A stretch of 64,000 nucleotides of DNA. Source: Allopusillimonas soli. Its GTDB lineage: Bacteria; Pseudomonadota; Gammaproteobacteria; Burkholderiales; Burkholderiaceae_B. Under the pieces are notes generated by a model. It saw only the letters and a list, made by a program, of their open reading frames with translations. It did not search any database and was not told where the DNA came from. The DNA lies in contig NZ_SDQC01000001.1 in the NCBI RefSeq assembly GCF_004153445.1, positions 248,001-312,000 on the forward strand. The letters run 5' to 3'. Made by a program: the position numbers and the translations under genes. This document shows, piece after piece, positions 42,213-51,437 of this stretch (its first letter is position 1; each line of letters begins with the position of its first letter).

Positions 42213-42661
42213 TCAATGCAGGAACATTGGACACGCTGGTTGACCTGGCCCGCCAGGCTGCCGAGAAGGCAGGCCTGCACCTGCGCCGGCTGGCGGACGA
42301 GCGTCTGGGCGCCGAGCAGCAATTGGCCATGCTTCACAGCTACCGCCAGGACTACATGCTGCGCCTGCAGAACACCATTGAAAACGGGGTTTCAGCATCG
42401 AACTACCAGAACTTCCGGCGCTTTATCGATACTTTGGACGCCGCGATTCTGCAGCAAAATAAAGCACTGGCGCATATGGAGGGCCGTATCCGCGAGAGCC
42501 AGCGTCACTGGAATGAGCGGCAGCGGCAACTTAACGCCTATGAGGCATTGGCCACCCGGCGGCAATGCCTGGTGCGAGACAGGCAGGCGCGGGCGGAGCA
42601 GCGGCTCTATGACGAGGCCGCGGCCAACGCATACCGCCGCCATCTGCATCCATTATCCTGA
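42209..42661 (+). CDS. fliJ: Flagellar export protein FliJ
   Basis: A 150-residue, highly helical coiled-coil protein: [43 protein letters not shown] then [37 protein letters not shown]. This fits FliJ, the rotor-like shaft of the export ATPase that also links to FlhA. ATG 42209 overlaps the fliI stop (ATGA). Length and place between fliI and fliK are as in the family. Confidence 0.94.
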   Translation: MINAGTLDTLVDLARQAAEKAGLHLRRLADERLGAEQQLAMLHSYRQDYMLRLQNTIENGVSASNYQNFRRFIDTLDAAILQQNKALAHMEGRIRESQRHWNERQRQLNAYEALATRRQCLVRDRQARAEQRLYDEAAANAYRRHLHPLS

Positions 42662-42673
42662 AGAGGCCACGTC

Positions 42674-44014
42674 ATGCAGATTTCCATCCTGTCCACGTCA
42701 CAAGGTGCGCAGGCCCAAACCGCACATGCCGGACGGGATGCCCCTGAAACCAATGCGCCGTTTGCGGATGCAATGGCGCGCCAGGCCAGGGCAGCACAGA
42801 AACCGCCAGCGCACCGGCAGGATGACGCCTCGCGGCAGCATCAGCCAGATGGCATTGCCAACGCTGAAACGCCTGCCGCCGCGCAGGATGGTCTCCGGCA
42901 AGCCGCATCGTCTCCTGCAGACGGGCGCAATGATGCTCAGGCCTCCGACGCAGGTGAAGACAGCGCCAGCGCGTGCCCGCCTCAGCTCGCCCTGATTATG
43001 GCCAGCCAGGCGGTCGGCGTGACTGCGCAAGCCTCCCGGCCAGCCGCTGGCGCCGCCGTGTCTGGCGCCGCGACGCCAGACACCAAACCGTTGGCACGGC
43101 GTACGCGCTCGCCGAACATGGACCTGGCCGGCATCCTCTCACACTCAGGCGCCGGCAAGCCGGCCGCTGAAGCTGGCACCAACCAACTTCCAACGACGGG
43201 TGTCTTGGCCGCCAGCCTGCGCGGTGCACGCGCGGCAGCCGAAGCGCAGGCCAGCCCGCCAGGCGCAGCACGAGCCATCCAGGCACGCACCGCACGCATG
43301 CAGTCATCCGAATCCGAATCCCTGACTACTGTCCTGCACGAATTCCACCGCGCCATGAAACACCCCTCGGCGCAGGGCAACACCCATGCGCTGCTGGACG
43401 CCGCTGTCCAGCAGACCGGACCGCAGAGATTCGTGGATGGGCCCGCGCCGTTGACGCATGGCCCTGCCGCCACCAGCCTGGCGGACCTATCGTCCCTGGC
43501 CGCCACGGCCCCGACAACCGGCGGTGTGCTGCAGGGGCAGAGTGTCCCGGGCACAACCGGCATGACGTCCGCCTATCTTTCCGCGCCGCTGGGCAGCCCG
43601 CAATGGGCGCCAGAGCTTGGCAAACATTTCATGTCCATCGTCCAGCATGCAGGCGGCCAATCGCATGCCGCCGAATTGCGGCTTGATCCGCCCGACCTGG
43701 GGCCGCTGCGTATCTCCATCCATATGGCCGACCACGTGGCCCAGGCCAGTTTCGTATCACCCCACGCGGCCGTGCGCCAGGCCATCGAAAATGCGCTGCC
43801 TCAACTGGGCCAATTGCTCTCCCAGGCCGGCCTCTCGTTGGGCCAGACCAATGTCAGCGATCAGGGCAATACCGCGGCACAGGATTTCGACAAGCCCAGG
43901 ACCGCGCGGACGAGACGCTCCGATTCGGTGGCGGCCTCCACAAGCACTGTCGAGAGCACAACGATCGTGCGCCGGGCGATATCCGGCAACCTGATGGTGG
44001 ACACTTTTGCCTGA
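42674..44014 (+). CDS. fliK: Flagellar hook-length control protein
   Basis: A 446-residue FliK. The N-terminal 320 residues are low-complexity, rich in Ala, Gln and Pro, as usual for the ruler part. The C-terminal domain has HAAELRLDPPDLGPLRISIHMADHVAQASFVSPHAAVRQAIENALPQLGQLLSQAGLSLGQTNV (about 330-393), the FlhB switch-binding fold. It follows fliJ after 12 nt. A 118-nt gap separates it from fliL; the reading frame of the hook length ruler is intact. A second FliK-like protein occurs at 35164. Confidence 0.94.
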   Translation: MQISILSTSQGAQAQTAHAGRDAPETNAPFADAMARQARAAQKPPAHRQDDASRQHQPDGIANAETPAAAQDGLRQAASSPADGRNDAQASDAGEDSASACPPQLALIMASQAVGVTAQASRPAAGAAVSGAATPDTKPLARRTRSPNMDLAGILSHSGAGKPAAEAGTNQLPTTGVLAASLRGARAAAEAQASPPGAARAIQARTARMQSSESESLTTVLHEFHRAMKHPSAQGNTHALLDAAVQQTGPQRFVDGPAPLTHGPAATSLADLSSLAATAPTTGGVLQGQSVPGTTGMTSAYLSAPLGSPQWAPELGKHFMSIVQHAGGQSHAAELRLDPPDLGPLRISIHMADHVAQASFVSPHAAVRQAIENALPQLGQLLSQAGLSLGQTNVSDQGNTAAQDFDKPRTARTRRSDSVAASTSTVESTTIVRRAISGNLMVDTFA

Positions 44015-44132
44015 AGCGAACACCCGGTCAATCGCCGAAGCTAGCGCGCTTTAAACCCCTTATTTAGCGGGATTGAAACATGGCCAGTGCGGCACAATGG
44101 TTTTCGATCATTACCATTCACGGCATGCGTCC

Positions 44133-44609
44133 ATGTCCCAGAAACAAGCGAACGCCTTTTCCTCGGCGATCAAATCCGTAGTCGGCGTAGTCCTCATTGC
44201 CGCGGCCAGCGCTGGCGCGGCGCTGTTTTACCAGGACTATGCCCAATTGGGTGGCGCCCACGCAGACCCGGCCCCGGCGCCCACACCCGCGCCGGATCCC
44301 ATTTTCTCCCCGCTCGAACCGTTTACCGTTACCCTGAACAGCGAGGATATGACACGCATACTGTATGTCGCCGTCACATTGCGCCTGGCCGACAGTGACT
44401 CGGCGGCGGTGATCAACACCTATATGCCCGAAGTGCGCGATCGCGCCCTGCGCCTGCTGTCGGAGCAGCTTCCTGAAACGGTGCAAACCCCTGATGGGCG
44501 GGCCAAGCTCGTTTCAGGCTTGCAAACCACCCTGTCGCAGCCGTATGAGCCGGCCCCGAAGCCGCCCAAGATAACCGATGTCCTGTTCACCGCCTTCGTA
44601 GTCCAATAA
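44133..44609 (+). CDS. fliL: Flagellar basal-body-associated protein FliL
   Basis: A 158-residue single-pass inner-membrane protein. Residues about 14-31 (VVGVVLIAAASAGAALFY) form the membrane anchor, then a Pro/Ala linker and the periplasmic domain EPFTVTLNSEDMTRILYVAVTLRL with the conserved C-terminal TDVLFTAFVVQ. FliL binds the stator. ATG 44133 is the only start close to the anchor; the frame from 44073 begins with TTG and has no ribosome site. The ribosome site of the chosen start is weak too. The fliM ATG overlaps its stop by one base (TAATG). Confidence 0.93.
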   Translation: MSQKQANAFSSAIKSVVGVVLIAAASAGAALFYQDYAQLGGAHADPAPAPTPAPDPIFSPLEPFTVTLNSEDMTRILYVAVTLRLADSDSAAVINTYMPEVRDRALRLLSEQLPETVQTPDGRAKLVSGLQTTLSQPYEPAPKPPKITDVLFTAFVVQ

Positions 44610-45601
44610 TGTCCTACCAGAGCTTGCTGTCGCAGGACGAAGTCGATGCGCTGCTTGCCGGCGTCACCGGAGAGAGCCAGACACAGAAACAGGAAAGCGC
44701 CAGCCAGAGCGGTGTGCGTTCCTACGATCTGGGGTCTCCGGATCGCGTCGTCAGACATCGAATGCAGACGCTCGAGCTTATCAACGAGCGCTTTGCGCGT
44801 GGATTGCGCACCATGCTGCTTTCCTTCATGCGGCGCAACGCCGACATCACCGTCGGCAGCATCCGCATCCAGAAGTACTCCGAATTCGAACGAAACCTGC
44901 CCGTGCCCAGCAATCTGAATATGGTCACGATGAAGCCTTTGCGAGGCGCGGCGCTGTTCACCTACGACCCCAATCTGGTTTTCCTGGTCATAGACAGCAT
45001 GTTCGGCGGCCACGGCCGCTACAACACCCGGGTCGAGGGACGCGATTTCACCAATACCGAACAGCGCATTATCCGAAGACTGCTCAATCTGACGCTCGAA
45101 AGCTATGCGTCGGCCTGGGCGCATGTATATCCGGTCGAATTCGAATACATCCGCTCGGAAATGCACACCAAGTTCGCCAGCATCACGAGCAGCAACGAAA
45201 TAGTCGTGGTGACCTCCTTCAATATCGAACTGGGCGCGTCGGGCGGCAATCTGAATATCTGCCTGCCCTATTCCATGATAGAGCCGGTGCGCGACCTGCT
45301 CACACAGCCGCTGCAGGAAACCGGAGCGGGAGAAATCGATCAGCGCTGGACGCATCAGCTCGGCCGGCAGGTGCGCAACGCCGATGTGGAGCTGGTGGCA
45401 GAGTTTGCGCGCATACAAACCGACATTGCAAAGTTGCTTTCCCTGCGGCAGGGCGATGTCATTCCTTTCGAACTCAAGCCTTCCATCACTGCGCGCGTGG
45501 GCGGCGTACCTGTTGCCGAATGCGGCTATGGAACGCTGAACGGCCGCTATGCACTGCGCGTCAAGCAGATCTTGGCCAGCAGCGACGGCGAACTCTCCTG
45601 A
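44609..45601 (+). CDS. fliM: Flagellar motor switch protein FliM
   Basis: A 330-residue C-ring protein. It starts MSYQSLLSQDEVDALLAGVTG, the EIDALL-like CheY-P binding helix, continues with the CheC-like middle domain (IDSMFGGHGRY, the GGxG signature) and ends in the SpoA/FliN-like domain with LLSLRQGDVIPFELKPSITARVGGVPVAECGYG. It couples the chemotaxis signal to switching. The gene follows fliL directly and precedes fliN by 10 nt. All domains complete. Confidence 0.96.
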   Translation: MSYQSLLSQDEVDALLAGVTGESQTQKQESASQSGVRSYDLGSPDRVVRHRMQTLELINERFARGLRTMLLSFMRRNADITVGSIRIQKYSEFERNLPVPSNLNMVTMKPLRGAALFTYDPNLVFLVIDSMFGGHGRYNTRVEGRDFTNTEQRIIRRLLNLTLESYASAWAHVYPVEFEYIRSEMHTKFASITSSNEIVVVTSFNIELGASGGNLNICLPYSMIEPVRDLLTQPLQETGAGEIDQRWTHQLGRQVRNADVELVAEFARIQTDIAKLLSLRQGDVIPFELKPSITARVGGVPVAECGYGTLNGRYALRVKQILASSDGELS

Positions 45602-45611
45602 ACTCATCACA

Positions 45612-46163
45612 ATGGCTAAATCAAAACAAGACAACGAAGTGCGCGACGACACACAGAACGCGGCGCCGCGCTCTCCCGCTACCGAGATGTCGGCCGAAGC
45701 CGATGCAACGGAACAGGAAAACCTGGCCGCGGCGGATGCTGCGCCAGCGCTGGACGACTGGGCCAGCGCGCTCGCGGAACAGGCAGCCGCCACACCGGCA
45801 GGCACGCCGGCTGCGCACGAGGACGCAGGCACCCCCTTTCCCGATAACGCAGACAGGATTTTCAAGCCGCTTACCGACAGCAACGCAAGCGGAAATAGTG
45901 AAATCGATATGATCATGGACATTCCCGTCCAGTTGTCGGTGGAACTCGGCCGCACGCGGCTCACCATCAAGAACATCCTGCAGCTGGGCCAGGGCTCCGT
46001 GGTCGAGCTGGACGGCCTTGCGGGCGAGCCCATGGATATTTTTGTGAACGGCTATCTGATCGCCCAGGGCGAGGTGGTGGTGGTGGACGAAAAATACGGT
46101 ATCCGGGTCACGGATATCGTCACGCCTTCGGACCGCCTCAGTCGCCTGAACGGACGTAGATAG
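45612..46163 (+). CDS. fliN: Flagellar motor switch protein FliN
   Basis: A 183-residue FliN with a long (about 95-residue) Ala/Glu/Thr-rich acidic N-terminal extension before the SpoA domain MDIPVQLSVELGRTRLTIKNILQLGQGSVVELDGLAGEPMDIFVNGYLIAQGEVVVVDEKYGIRVTDIV. The core domain is complete; the extension is longer than in the Enterobacteriaceae (137 aa) but common in this bacterial group. It forms the C-ring base with FliM and helps dock FliH. ATG 45612 has no strong ribosome site and lies 10 nt after fliM. Confidence 0.95.
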   Translation: MAKSKQDNEVRDDTQNAAPRSPATEMSAEADATEQENLAAADAAPALDDWASALAEQAAATPAGTPAAHEDAGTPFPDNADRIFKPLTDSNASGNSEIDMIMDIPVQLSVELGRTRLTIKNILQLGQGSVVELDGLAGEPMDIFVNGYLIAQGEVVVVDEKYGIRVTDIVTPSDRLSRLNGRR

Positions 46164-46167
46164 TCTC

Positions 46168-46500
46168 ATGAACGAGATGGCCATTATCCGCATCCTCGGC
46201 AGCCTCGTGCTGATCGTGCTGCTGATACTGGGTGTGGCGTGGGCAGCCCGCAGGGCCGGCGTCCTGCGTGGCAGCAATATGCATATGATGAGAGTGCTTG
46301 GCTCCAGGGCCATAGGCGCGCGCCAACGCATCGCCATGGTTGAAGTAGAAGGCGTGCGCATGCTGCTGGGCATCGGTCCGCAACAGATTTCCCTGCTGCG
46401 CGTCATGTCGGAAGACAGATGCCCCCTCGACCATCCCCCTTCCGATGCCGATATGCAGCGGTTCTCAGCCACCCTGAGCAAGGCGCTGGAGAGCCGGTGA
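46168..46500 (+). CDS. fliO: Flagellar export component FliO
   Basis: A 110-residue single-pass protein: hydrophobic segment [23 protein letters not shown] near the N-terminus, then the FliO cytoplasmic domain with [39 protein letters not shown]. It is an assembly factor for the FliP/Q/R export gate. The gene starts 4 nt after fliN and its TGA overlaps the fliP ATG by one base (TGATG). The length is typical for the short form. Confidence 0.94.
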   Translation: MNEMAIIRILGSLVLIVLLILGVAWAARRAGVLRGSNMHMMRVLGSRAIGARQRIAMVEVEGVRMLLGIGPQQISLLRVMSEDRCPLDHPPSDADMQRFSATLSKALESR

Positions 46501-47306
46501 TGTGCAATGTCACCGCGGCGCCATGCTTTCCCGCCGCCATCGACCGCCCTCGGATTCTGGTCCGGCCGGTGCCTATGCTCGCCGTCGCATTGTTCGGCTT
46601 ATGCCTGACATCGACTGCGGCAGCGCAGATCGCGCTTCCCGCCCTCACCTCGACGCCAGGCGCAGATGGCAGCCAGACCTGGTCCCTGAGCATACAGACG
46701 CTCATACTGCTGACCATGCTGTCCTTTCTGCCGGCCATGCTCATGATGATGACAGGTTTCACCCGCATCATCATCGTGCTGGGCCTGCTGCGCAACGCCA
46801 TGGGCACAGGGGCGTCTCCGCCGAACTCCGTTCTTATCGGCATTGCGCTGTTCCTCACTTTCTTCGCCATGTCGCCCGTATTCGACCAGATCTATGACCA
46901 GGCCTACAAGCCGCTTAGCCAAGGCACGATCGCACTCGAGGAGGCACTGGACCGCGGCGCCCGCCCTCTTCATGCCTTCATGCTGAAACAGACTCGCGAG
47001 ACCGATCTTGCCATGTTTGCCAATATGGCCGGCATGGAGGACATCGCCTCGCCCGAGCAGACGCCCATGCGCATCCTTGTGCCGGCCTTTGTCACCAGCG
47101 AACTCAAAACCGCGTTCCAGATAGGCTTCACGATCTTCATTCCCTTCCTGATCATTGACCTGGTTGTGGCCAGCGTGCTGATGGCGCTGGGAATGATGAT
47201 GGTTCCTCCCGTCACGATCTCCCTGCCGTTCAAGCTCATGTTGTTCGTTCTGGCGGATGGCTGGCATCTGCTGCTGGGGTCCCTGGCGCGCAGTTTCTTC
47301 CAATAG
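46500..47306 (+). CDS. fliP: Flagellar export gate protein FliP
   Basis: A 268-residue export-gate subunit. It has a signal peptide region with the hydrophobic stretch [18 protein letters not shown], the first hydrophobic block [40 protein letters not shown] and the final [46 protein letters not shown]. The start at 46500 (TGATG, overlapping fliO) gives an unusually long n-region before the signal peptide; ATG 46575 is an alternative but lacks a ribosome site, whereas GGAG lies eight bases before 46500. Export substrates leave through the FliP-FliQ-FliR channel. Confidence 0.95.
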   Translation: MCNVTAAPCFPAAIDRPRILVRPVPMLAVALFGLCLTSTAAAQIALPALTSTPGADGSQTWSLSIQTLILLTMLSFLPAMLMMMTGFTRIIIVLGLLRNAMGTGASPPNSVLIGIALFLTFFAMSPVFDQIYDQAYKPLSQGTIALEEALDRGARPLHAFMLKQTRETDLAMFANMAGMEDIASPEQTPMRILVPAFVTSELKTAFQIGFTIFIPFLIIDLVVASVLMALGMMMVPPVTISLPFKLMLFVLADGWHLLLGSLARSFFQ

Positions 47307-47318
47307 GATGCAGGCCAC

Positions 47319-47588
47319 ATGAATGCCGAAACCGTCATGTCCATGACCTACCAGGCACTGAAAATCGCACTGGTGATGGCAGGCCCCCTGCTGCTTGTCA
47401 CGCTGGTCGTGGGCCTGGTCATCAGCATTTTCCAGGCAGCGACCCAGATCAACGAAATGACGCTGTCCTTCATTCCAAAACTGCTTGCGGTTGCAGCGGC
47501 ACTGGTCCTGCTTGGCCCATGGCTGGTCACGACCATGGTCGACTATATACAGCGTCTGCTTTCCGGCATACCGGGCCTGGTATCCTGA
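47319..47588 (+). CDS. fliQ: Flagellar export gate protein FliQ
   Basis: An 89-residue two-helix membrane protein with the expected length: MNAETVMSMTYQALKIALVMAGPLLLVTLVVGLVISIFQAATQINEMTLSFIPKLLAVAAALVLLGPWLVT. It is a helper subunit of the export gate. It sits 12 nt after fliP and 16 nt before fliR, and a downstream reading frame that overlaps it is a shadow. Nothing odd. Confidence 0.96.
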   Translation: MNAETVMSMTYQALKIALVMAGPLLLVTLVVGLVISIFQAATQINEMTLSFIPKLLAVAAALVLLGPWLVTTMVDYIQRLLSGIPGLVS

Positions 47589-47604
47589 CAACAGGGCAGC
47601 AGCC

Positions 47605-48393
47605 ATGATAGACGTGAATATAGGCCAGCTTCATGACTGGATGAACGCCTTCCTGCTGCCGTTCATACGCGTACTGGCACTGGTCGGATCCGCTCCCCTG
47701 CTGGGCGAGTCGTCCATACCAGCCAAGGTAAAGGTGGGTTTGTCCGCATTGACCGCCATCGCCATCGCACCAACGCTGCAAACCATGCCGGACATCGTCA
47801 CCGGCTCCTATACCTTTCTGTGGCTGGCAATGCAGCAGGTGCTTATAGGCATCGCATTGGGCCTGGTAATGCGCATTGTATTTGCCGCTGTCCAGACCGC
47901 AGGAGAGTTCATAGGCCTGCAAATGGGCCTGTCGTTTGCCTCGTTTTTTGATCCGGCCACAGGCGCCAACACCGCGGTGCTGTCCCGCCTGATGAACACC
48001 ATGGCCATGCTGCTGTTCATTGCCCTGAATGGCCATCTTGTCATGCTGGGCGCCTTGATACGCAGCTTCGACGTCCTGCCTCCCACCCCTGGCGCCCTGG
48101 ACATCAATGGATGGGGCGTGCTCATGGAATGGAGCGGCCAGGTCCTGGTATCAGGCATGCTGCTTGCGCTGCCGCTTATCATCGTGCTCTTGACCATCAA
48201 CCTGGCGCTGGGCATTCTGAACCGCACAGCCCAGCAGCTCTCGGTGTTTGCGGTCGGTTTTCCGATCACGCTGCTGGCTGGCCTGGTTCTGCTGGCGGTG
48301 GTGATGCCCCAGACCTCTCCGTTTCTGTCCCGCTTGTTCGACGCCGGCTACGAGGCCATGGCCAGGCTGGCCGGTGCCCTGGCCGGTTTATGA
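47605..48393 (+). CDS. fliR: Flagellar export gate protein FliR
   Basis: A 262-residue multi-pass membrane protein with the FliR motifs [48 protein letters not shown] and [21 protein letters not shown]. It completes the export gate. ATG 47605 has AGGGCAGC near; the longer frame from 47485 is inside fliQ. It is the last gene of the fliF-fliR series, and its stop overlaps the convergent chemoreceptor gene by 6 nt, leaving no intergenic terminator. Confidence 0.95.
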   Translation: MIDVNIGQLHDWMNAFLLPFIRVLALVGSAPLLGESSIPAKVKVGLSALTAIAIAPTLQTMPDIVTGSYTFLWLAMQQVLIGIALGLVMRIVFAAVQTAGEFIGLQMGLSFASFFDPATGANTAVLSRLMNTMAMLLFIALNGHLVMLGALIRSFDVLPPTPGALDINGWGVLMEWSGQVLVSGMLLALPLIIVLLTINLALGILNRTAQQLSVFAVGFPITLLAGLVLLAVVMPQTSPFLSRLFDAGYEAMARLAGALAGL

Positions 48394-50121
48394 AACCAGC
48401 GCCATCTGCTGCTCCGCAGGCATCACAGCCTGCGGCGCGCCATCCTCCGAAAGCGGGACGTCAATGACGTCTCCGGGCCCTATCCTGAATACCGCCACCG
48501 CCTCGGACAGGCGCGCCGCCTGGGCCTGAAGAGATCCAGCCGCCGCGGCGGCCTCCTCGACAAGCGCCGCGTTCTGCTGCACAACGCTATCCATCTCCGT
48601 GACAGCCTGATTCACTTGGCCAATGCCGTCGGACTGCTCACGCGATGCGGAAGAAATCTCGCCCATGATGGTGGTGACGCCCTGGACCGATTCGACGACT
48701 TCGCGCATGATTTCCCCCGCCTGCCCAGCCTGCTGCGCGCCGGCCTGCACCTTGGACTGCGAAGCCTCGATAAGCACCTTGATTTCCTTGGCCGCCTGCG
48801 CGCTGCGCTGCGCCAGCGACCGGACTTCGCCCGCCACCACGGCAAAACCCTTGCCCTGCTCACCGGCCCGGGCAGCCTCGACCGCGGCATTCAACGCCAG
48901 AATGTTGGTCTGGAAAGCGATGCCATCGATCACGCCCACGATCTCCGCCATCTTTCCGGAACTGGTCGAAATATCCTTCATGGTGTGCACGACATCGGCC
49001 ACGGCGCTGCCTCCCCGCTGAGCCACCTCGGACGCGCCCTTGGCAAGCAGGTCCGCCTGCGCGGCATTGTCGGTGTTCTGGCGTACGGTGCTGGCCAGTT
49101 CCTCCATGCTTGCCGCCGTCTGCTGAAGCGATGCCGCCTGTTGTTCGGTGCGGCTGCTCAGGTCCGTGTTGCCCATATATATCTCGCGCGAACCCAGTGT
49201 GATTTCTTCGACGCCTTGGCGCACCGTACCCACCGTATTCGTCAGGCTTTCCTGCATGCGCTTCAGCGCGTCAAACAATGCACCGATTTCATTGCGTGAC
49301 CGCACTTCGATGCGCTGGGTCAGATCCCCGGATGCTATCCGGTCGAAATGCCTGCCGGCATCGCGCAATGGGCGCAGCACCGCGCGGCCAAATATGACGC
49401 GCATCACCAGCATGAGCAGGATGCCCGCCAGCACCGCCACGCCAATGGCAACAAGCGCCTGGCGGAAATCGGCCTCGGACTGATTGAAATACGCCTGATG
49501 CGCCTGGTCGATATGCTTCTGAAGCGCGTGCAGCGCCTCCTCGAATGTTTCGCTGCGGGGAATGCCGAACTGGTTGTTGACGAAGTAAAACGTGACATAG
49601 TCGTTGCCATGCAGCGCCTGCAGCATGGGATCGATACCGTCGTCGACATACGGCCTGAAGACACTGACGATCTTCATCGCCAGGCGCCGCCCCTCGGGGT
49701 TATCGGGGATGTTCCTGCGAAATGCCTCATAGGTCTTGCGCACTTCGTCCAGTTTGCTCTCCGCCGCTGACACCATCGCGGCCGCCTCCTTGCGCAGCCC
49801 AGCATCGTCACGCTGCGCCGCCTCCTGCTGATAGCGGGCGGCCACAAGCAGGGATACCCGCACATCCATCATCTTGGCGCTCATGTCCTGTACCTGGCGC
49901 GCCCGCTGATTCTGTTGCTCCATGGCGGAAACCTGCTTCAGCGTGGAAGATAGATACCAGACGCCTAGCCCGCCAACGGCCACGAGCAGCACCAGGAAGC
50001 TGCCCAGCACCATCATGAGCACGGTATTGACCTTGAGGTCCGCCAAACGAAACGGCGGGCGGCGCGAACGTCGCACGCCCTGCTTGCCTGCCTTGCCGGA
50101 TTTATTCGAATTTTTACTCAT
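48388..50121 (-). CDS. Methyl-accepting chemotaxis protein at the end of the flg operon
   Basis: A 577-residue Tar/Tsr-type chemoreceptor. The N-terminal membrane segment ([26 protein letters not shown], about 33-58) is followed by a four-helix-bundle periplasmic sensor, a second hydrophobic segment near 230 ([19 protein letters not shown]), HAMP ([24 protein letters not shown]) and the signalling tip [42 protein letters not shown]. The C-terminus lacks an NWETF methyltransferase-docking pentapeptide. ATG 50121 has AGGAAC eleven bases upstream and begins 36 nt after flgL, so it is probably cotranscribed from the sigma-28 promoter before flgK. Ligand unknown. Confidence 0.94.
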   Translation of the reverse strand: MSKNSNKSGKAGKQGVRRSRRPPFRLADLKVNTVLMMVLGSFLVLLVAVGGLGVWYLSSTLKQVSAMEQQNQRARQVQDMSAKMMDVRVSLLVAARYQQEAAQRDDAGLRKEAAAMVSAAESKLDEVRKTYEAFRRNIPDNPEGRRLAMKIVSVFRPYVDDGIDPMLQALHGNDYVTFYFVNNQFGIPRSETFEEALHALQKHIDQAHQAYFNQSEADFRQALVAIGVAVLAGILLMLVMRVIFGRAVLRPLRDAGRHFDRIASGDLTQRIEVRSRNEIGALFDALKRMQESLTNTVGTVRQGVEEITLGSREIYMGNTDLSSRTEQQAASLQQTAASMEELASTVRQNTDNAAQADLLAKGASEVAQRGGSAVADVVHTMKDISTSSGKMAEIVGVIDGIAFQTNILALNAAVEAARAGEQGKGFAVVAGEVRSLAQRSAQAAKEIKVLIEASQSKVQAGAQQAGQAGEIMREVVESVQGVTTIMGEISSASREQSDGIGQVNQAVTEMDSVVQQNAALVEEAAAAAGSLQAQAARLSEAVAVFRIGPGDVIDVPLSEDGAPQAVMPAEQQMALVS

Positions 50122-50157
50122 GATAGGTTCCTGGATGAAAGAGGGAAGAGAATGTGC

Positions 50158-51396
50158 TCATTCAGAACCCAGACTGAAAAGGTTGGTGGACTGGATTTTC
50201 TGGAACGCCAGGGACGCGGCCTGGAGCGCGGACAAACGGAGCTGCAGCTGCGTCGAGGCGGTGTAGTAGTCGAGATCCTCGAGCTCCGACAGATGAGTGC
50301 TGTAGTCGAGTCCGCGCTGATCGCCGTTGGCATCCATCGCCTCCAGCGTCGTCATGCGCGCGCCCACCGACGCGCGTACTGTCAGGACATTGTCGTAATG
50401 AATGTCGATGCGCTGTATGGCGCCGGCCAGCATGTTGCGGAAACCCGCCTGGGCCGCATCATCCGCACCGATGGGGCTGGCCAACGACTGGACGAGTTGA
50501 TCCAGTGTATTGAAGATATTGAAGCTGCCCGCCTGATCACCGTAAGTGGGGGTTATCTGAAAGCTGTCGCCGTTCTCAGGTTCGCCGGAGAGCTGCACCT
50601 GCACACCGCCAGGCAGCGCCAGTATGTTGTCGCGCCCTGCCGTGTAGCTGCCTGTCTCGGCGACCAGCGTGCCTTCGTCATCAAGATACTGCACCTGATA
50701 GGTGCCAGATCCGGTGATGGTCAGCGTGTATGCGGTACCAGCGCTCGCAAGATCGGGATCGGTGATATCGGGCTTGCCCAACAGGCCGGTGCCGGCATTC
50801 CCGGGGTCGGCGCTGGTCAGGTAGCTGCGCGTACCCGGCGCCGCGCGCTTGAAGACATCGGCGCCGGTATCGCCGCCCGCAATCAGGCTGGTCTGGTCCG
50901 CCTGAATATTGCGCTGCGCCAGGTCTCCCTGATAGGTGATGCCGCTGCCACTGTCCTGGAAAGGCGCCACATTGCCCCGAGAGCCTGAAAACAAGTACTG
51001 GCCGTTGCCGTCGGTCGCATTTGCGAGATTCAGAAGACTCTCGCGCGCGTTGGCCAGCACGTCGGCCAACGTGGCCCTGTCCTGATCTGACAACGTGCCG
51101 TTGCCCGCCTCGATAAGACGGGTCTTGACGTCCTGCAGCAGATTGGTGACGGAGTACAGGGTGTTTTCTTCTTGCCCCAGGCTGCGCATGGCCACGGCGC
51201 GATTCTCCGCATAGCGCTGGTTGAGTGCCTGCGACTGGCTGATGTTGATCGCCTGTGCGGCCGCCAGCGGGTCATCCGAAGGCGCGAGGATACGCTTGCC
51301 GCTGCCCAGCTGCTGATAGATGTGCATGAGATCGGTCTGCTGAGCCCCGATCGCATACAGACCGGTCTGATAGAACTGTGTTGTACTGATGCGCAT
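50158..51396 (-). CDS. flgL: Hook-filament junction protein 2 (HAP3)
   Basis: A 412-residue FlgL. The N-terminus MRISTTQFYQTGLYAIGAQQTDLMHIYQQLGSGKRIL and the flagellin-like SDDPLAAAQAINI, together with the C-terminal region ELEDLDYYTASTQLQLRLSALQAASLAFQKI, define the family. It is a late export substrate between FlgK and the filament. Longer than the short enteric form (about 317), as is common in this group, with an extra central domain about 150-300. Lies 41 nt after flgK and 36 nt before the chemoreceptor. Confidence 0.94.
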   Translation of the reverse strand: MRISTTQFYQTGLYAIGAQQTDLMHIYQQLGSGKRILAPSDDPLAAAQAINISQSQALNQRYAENRAVAMRSLGQEENTLYSVTNLLQDVKTRLIEAGNGTLSDQDRATLADVLANARESLLNLANATDGNGQYLFSGSRGNVAPFQDSGSGITYQGDLAQRNIQADQTSLIAGGDTGADVFKRAAPGTRSYLTSADPGNAGTGLLGKPDITDPDLASAGTAYTLTITGSGTYQVQYLDDEGTLVAETGSYTAGRDNILALPGGVQVQLSGEPENGDSFQITPTYGDQAGSFNIFNTLDQLVQSLASPIGADDAAQAGFRNMLAGAIQRIDIHYDNVLTVRASVGARMTTLEAMDANGDQRGLDYSTHLSELEDLDYYTASTQLQLRLSALQAASLAFQKIQSTNLFSLGSE

Positions 51397-51437
51397 GATG
51401 ATTATCCTGGTGATTGCGGGCGCGTCCGGCGGACGGC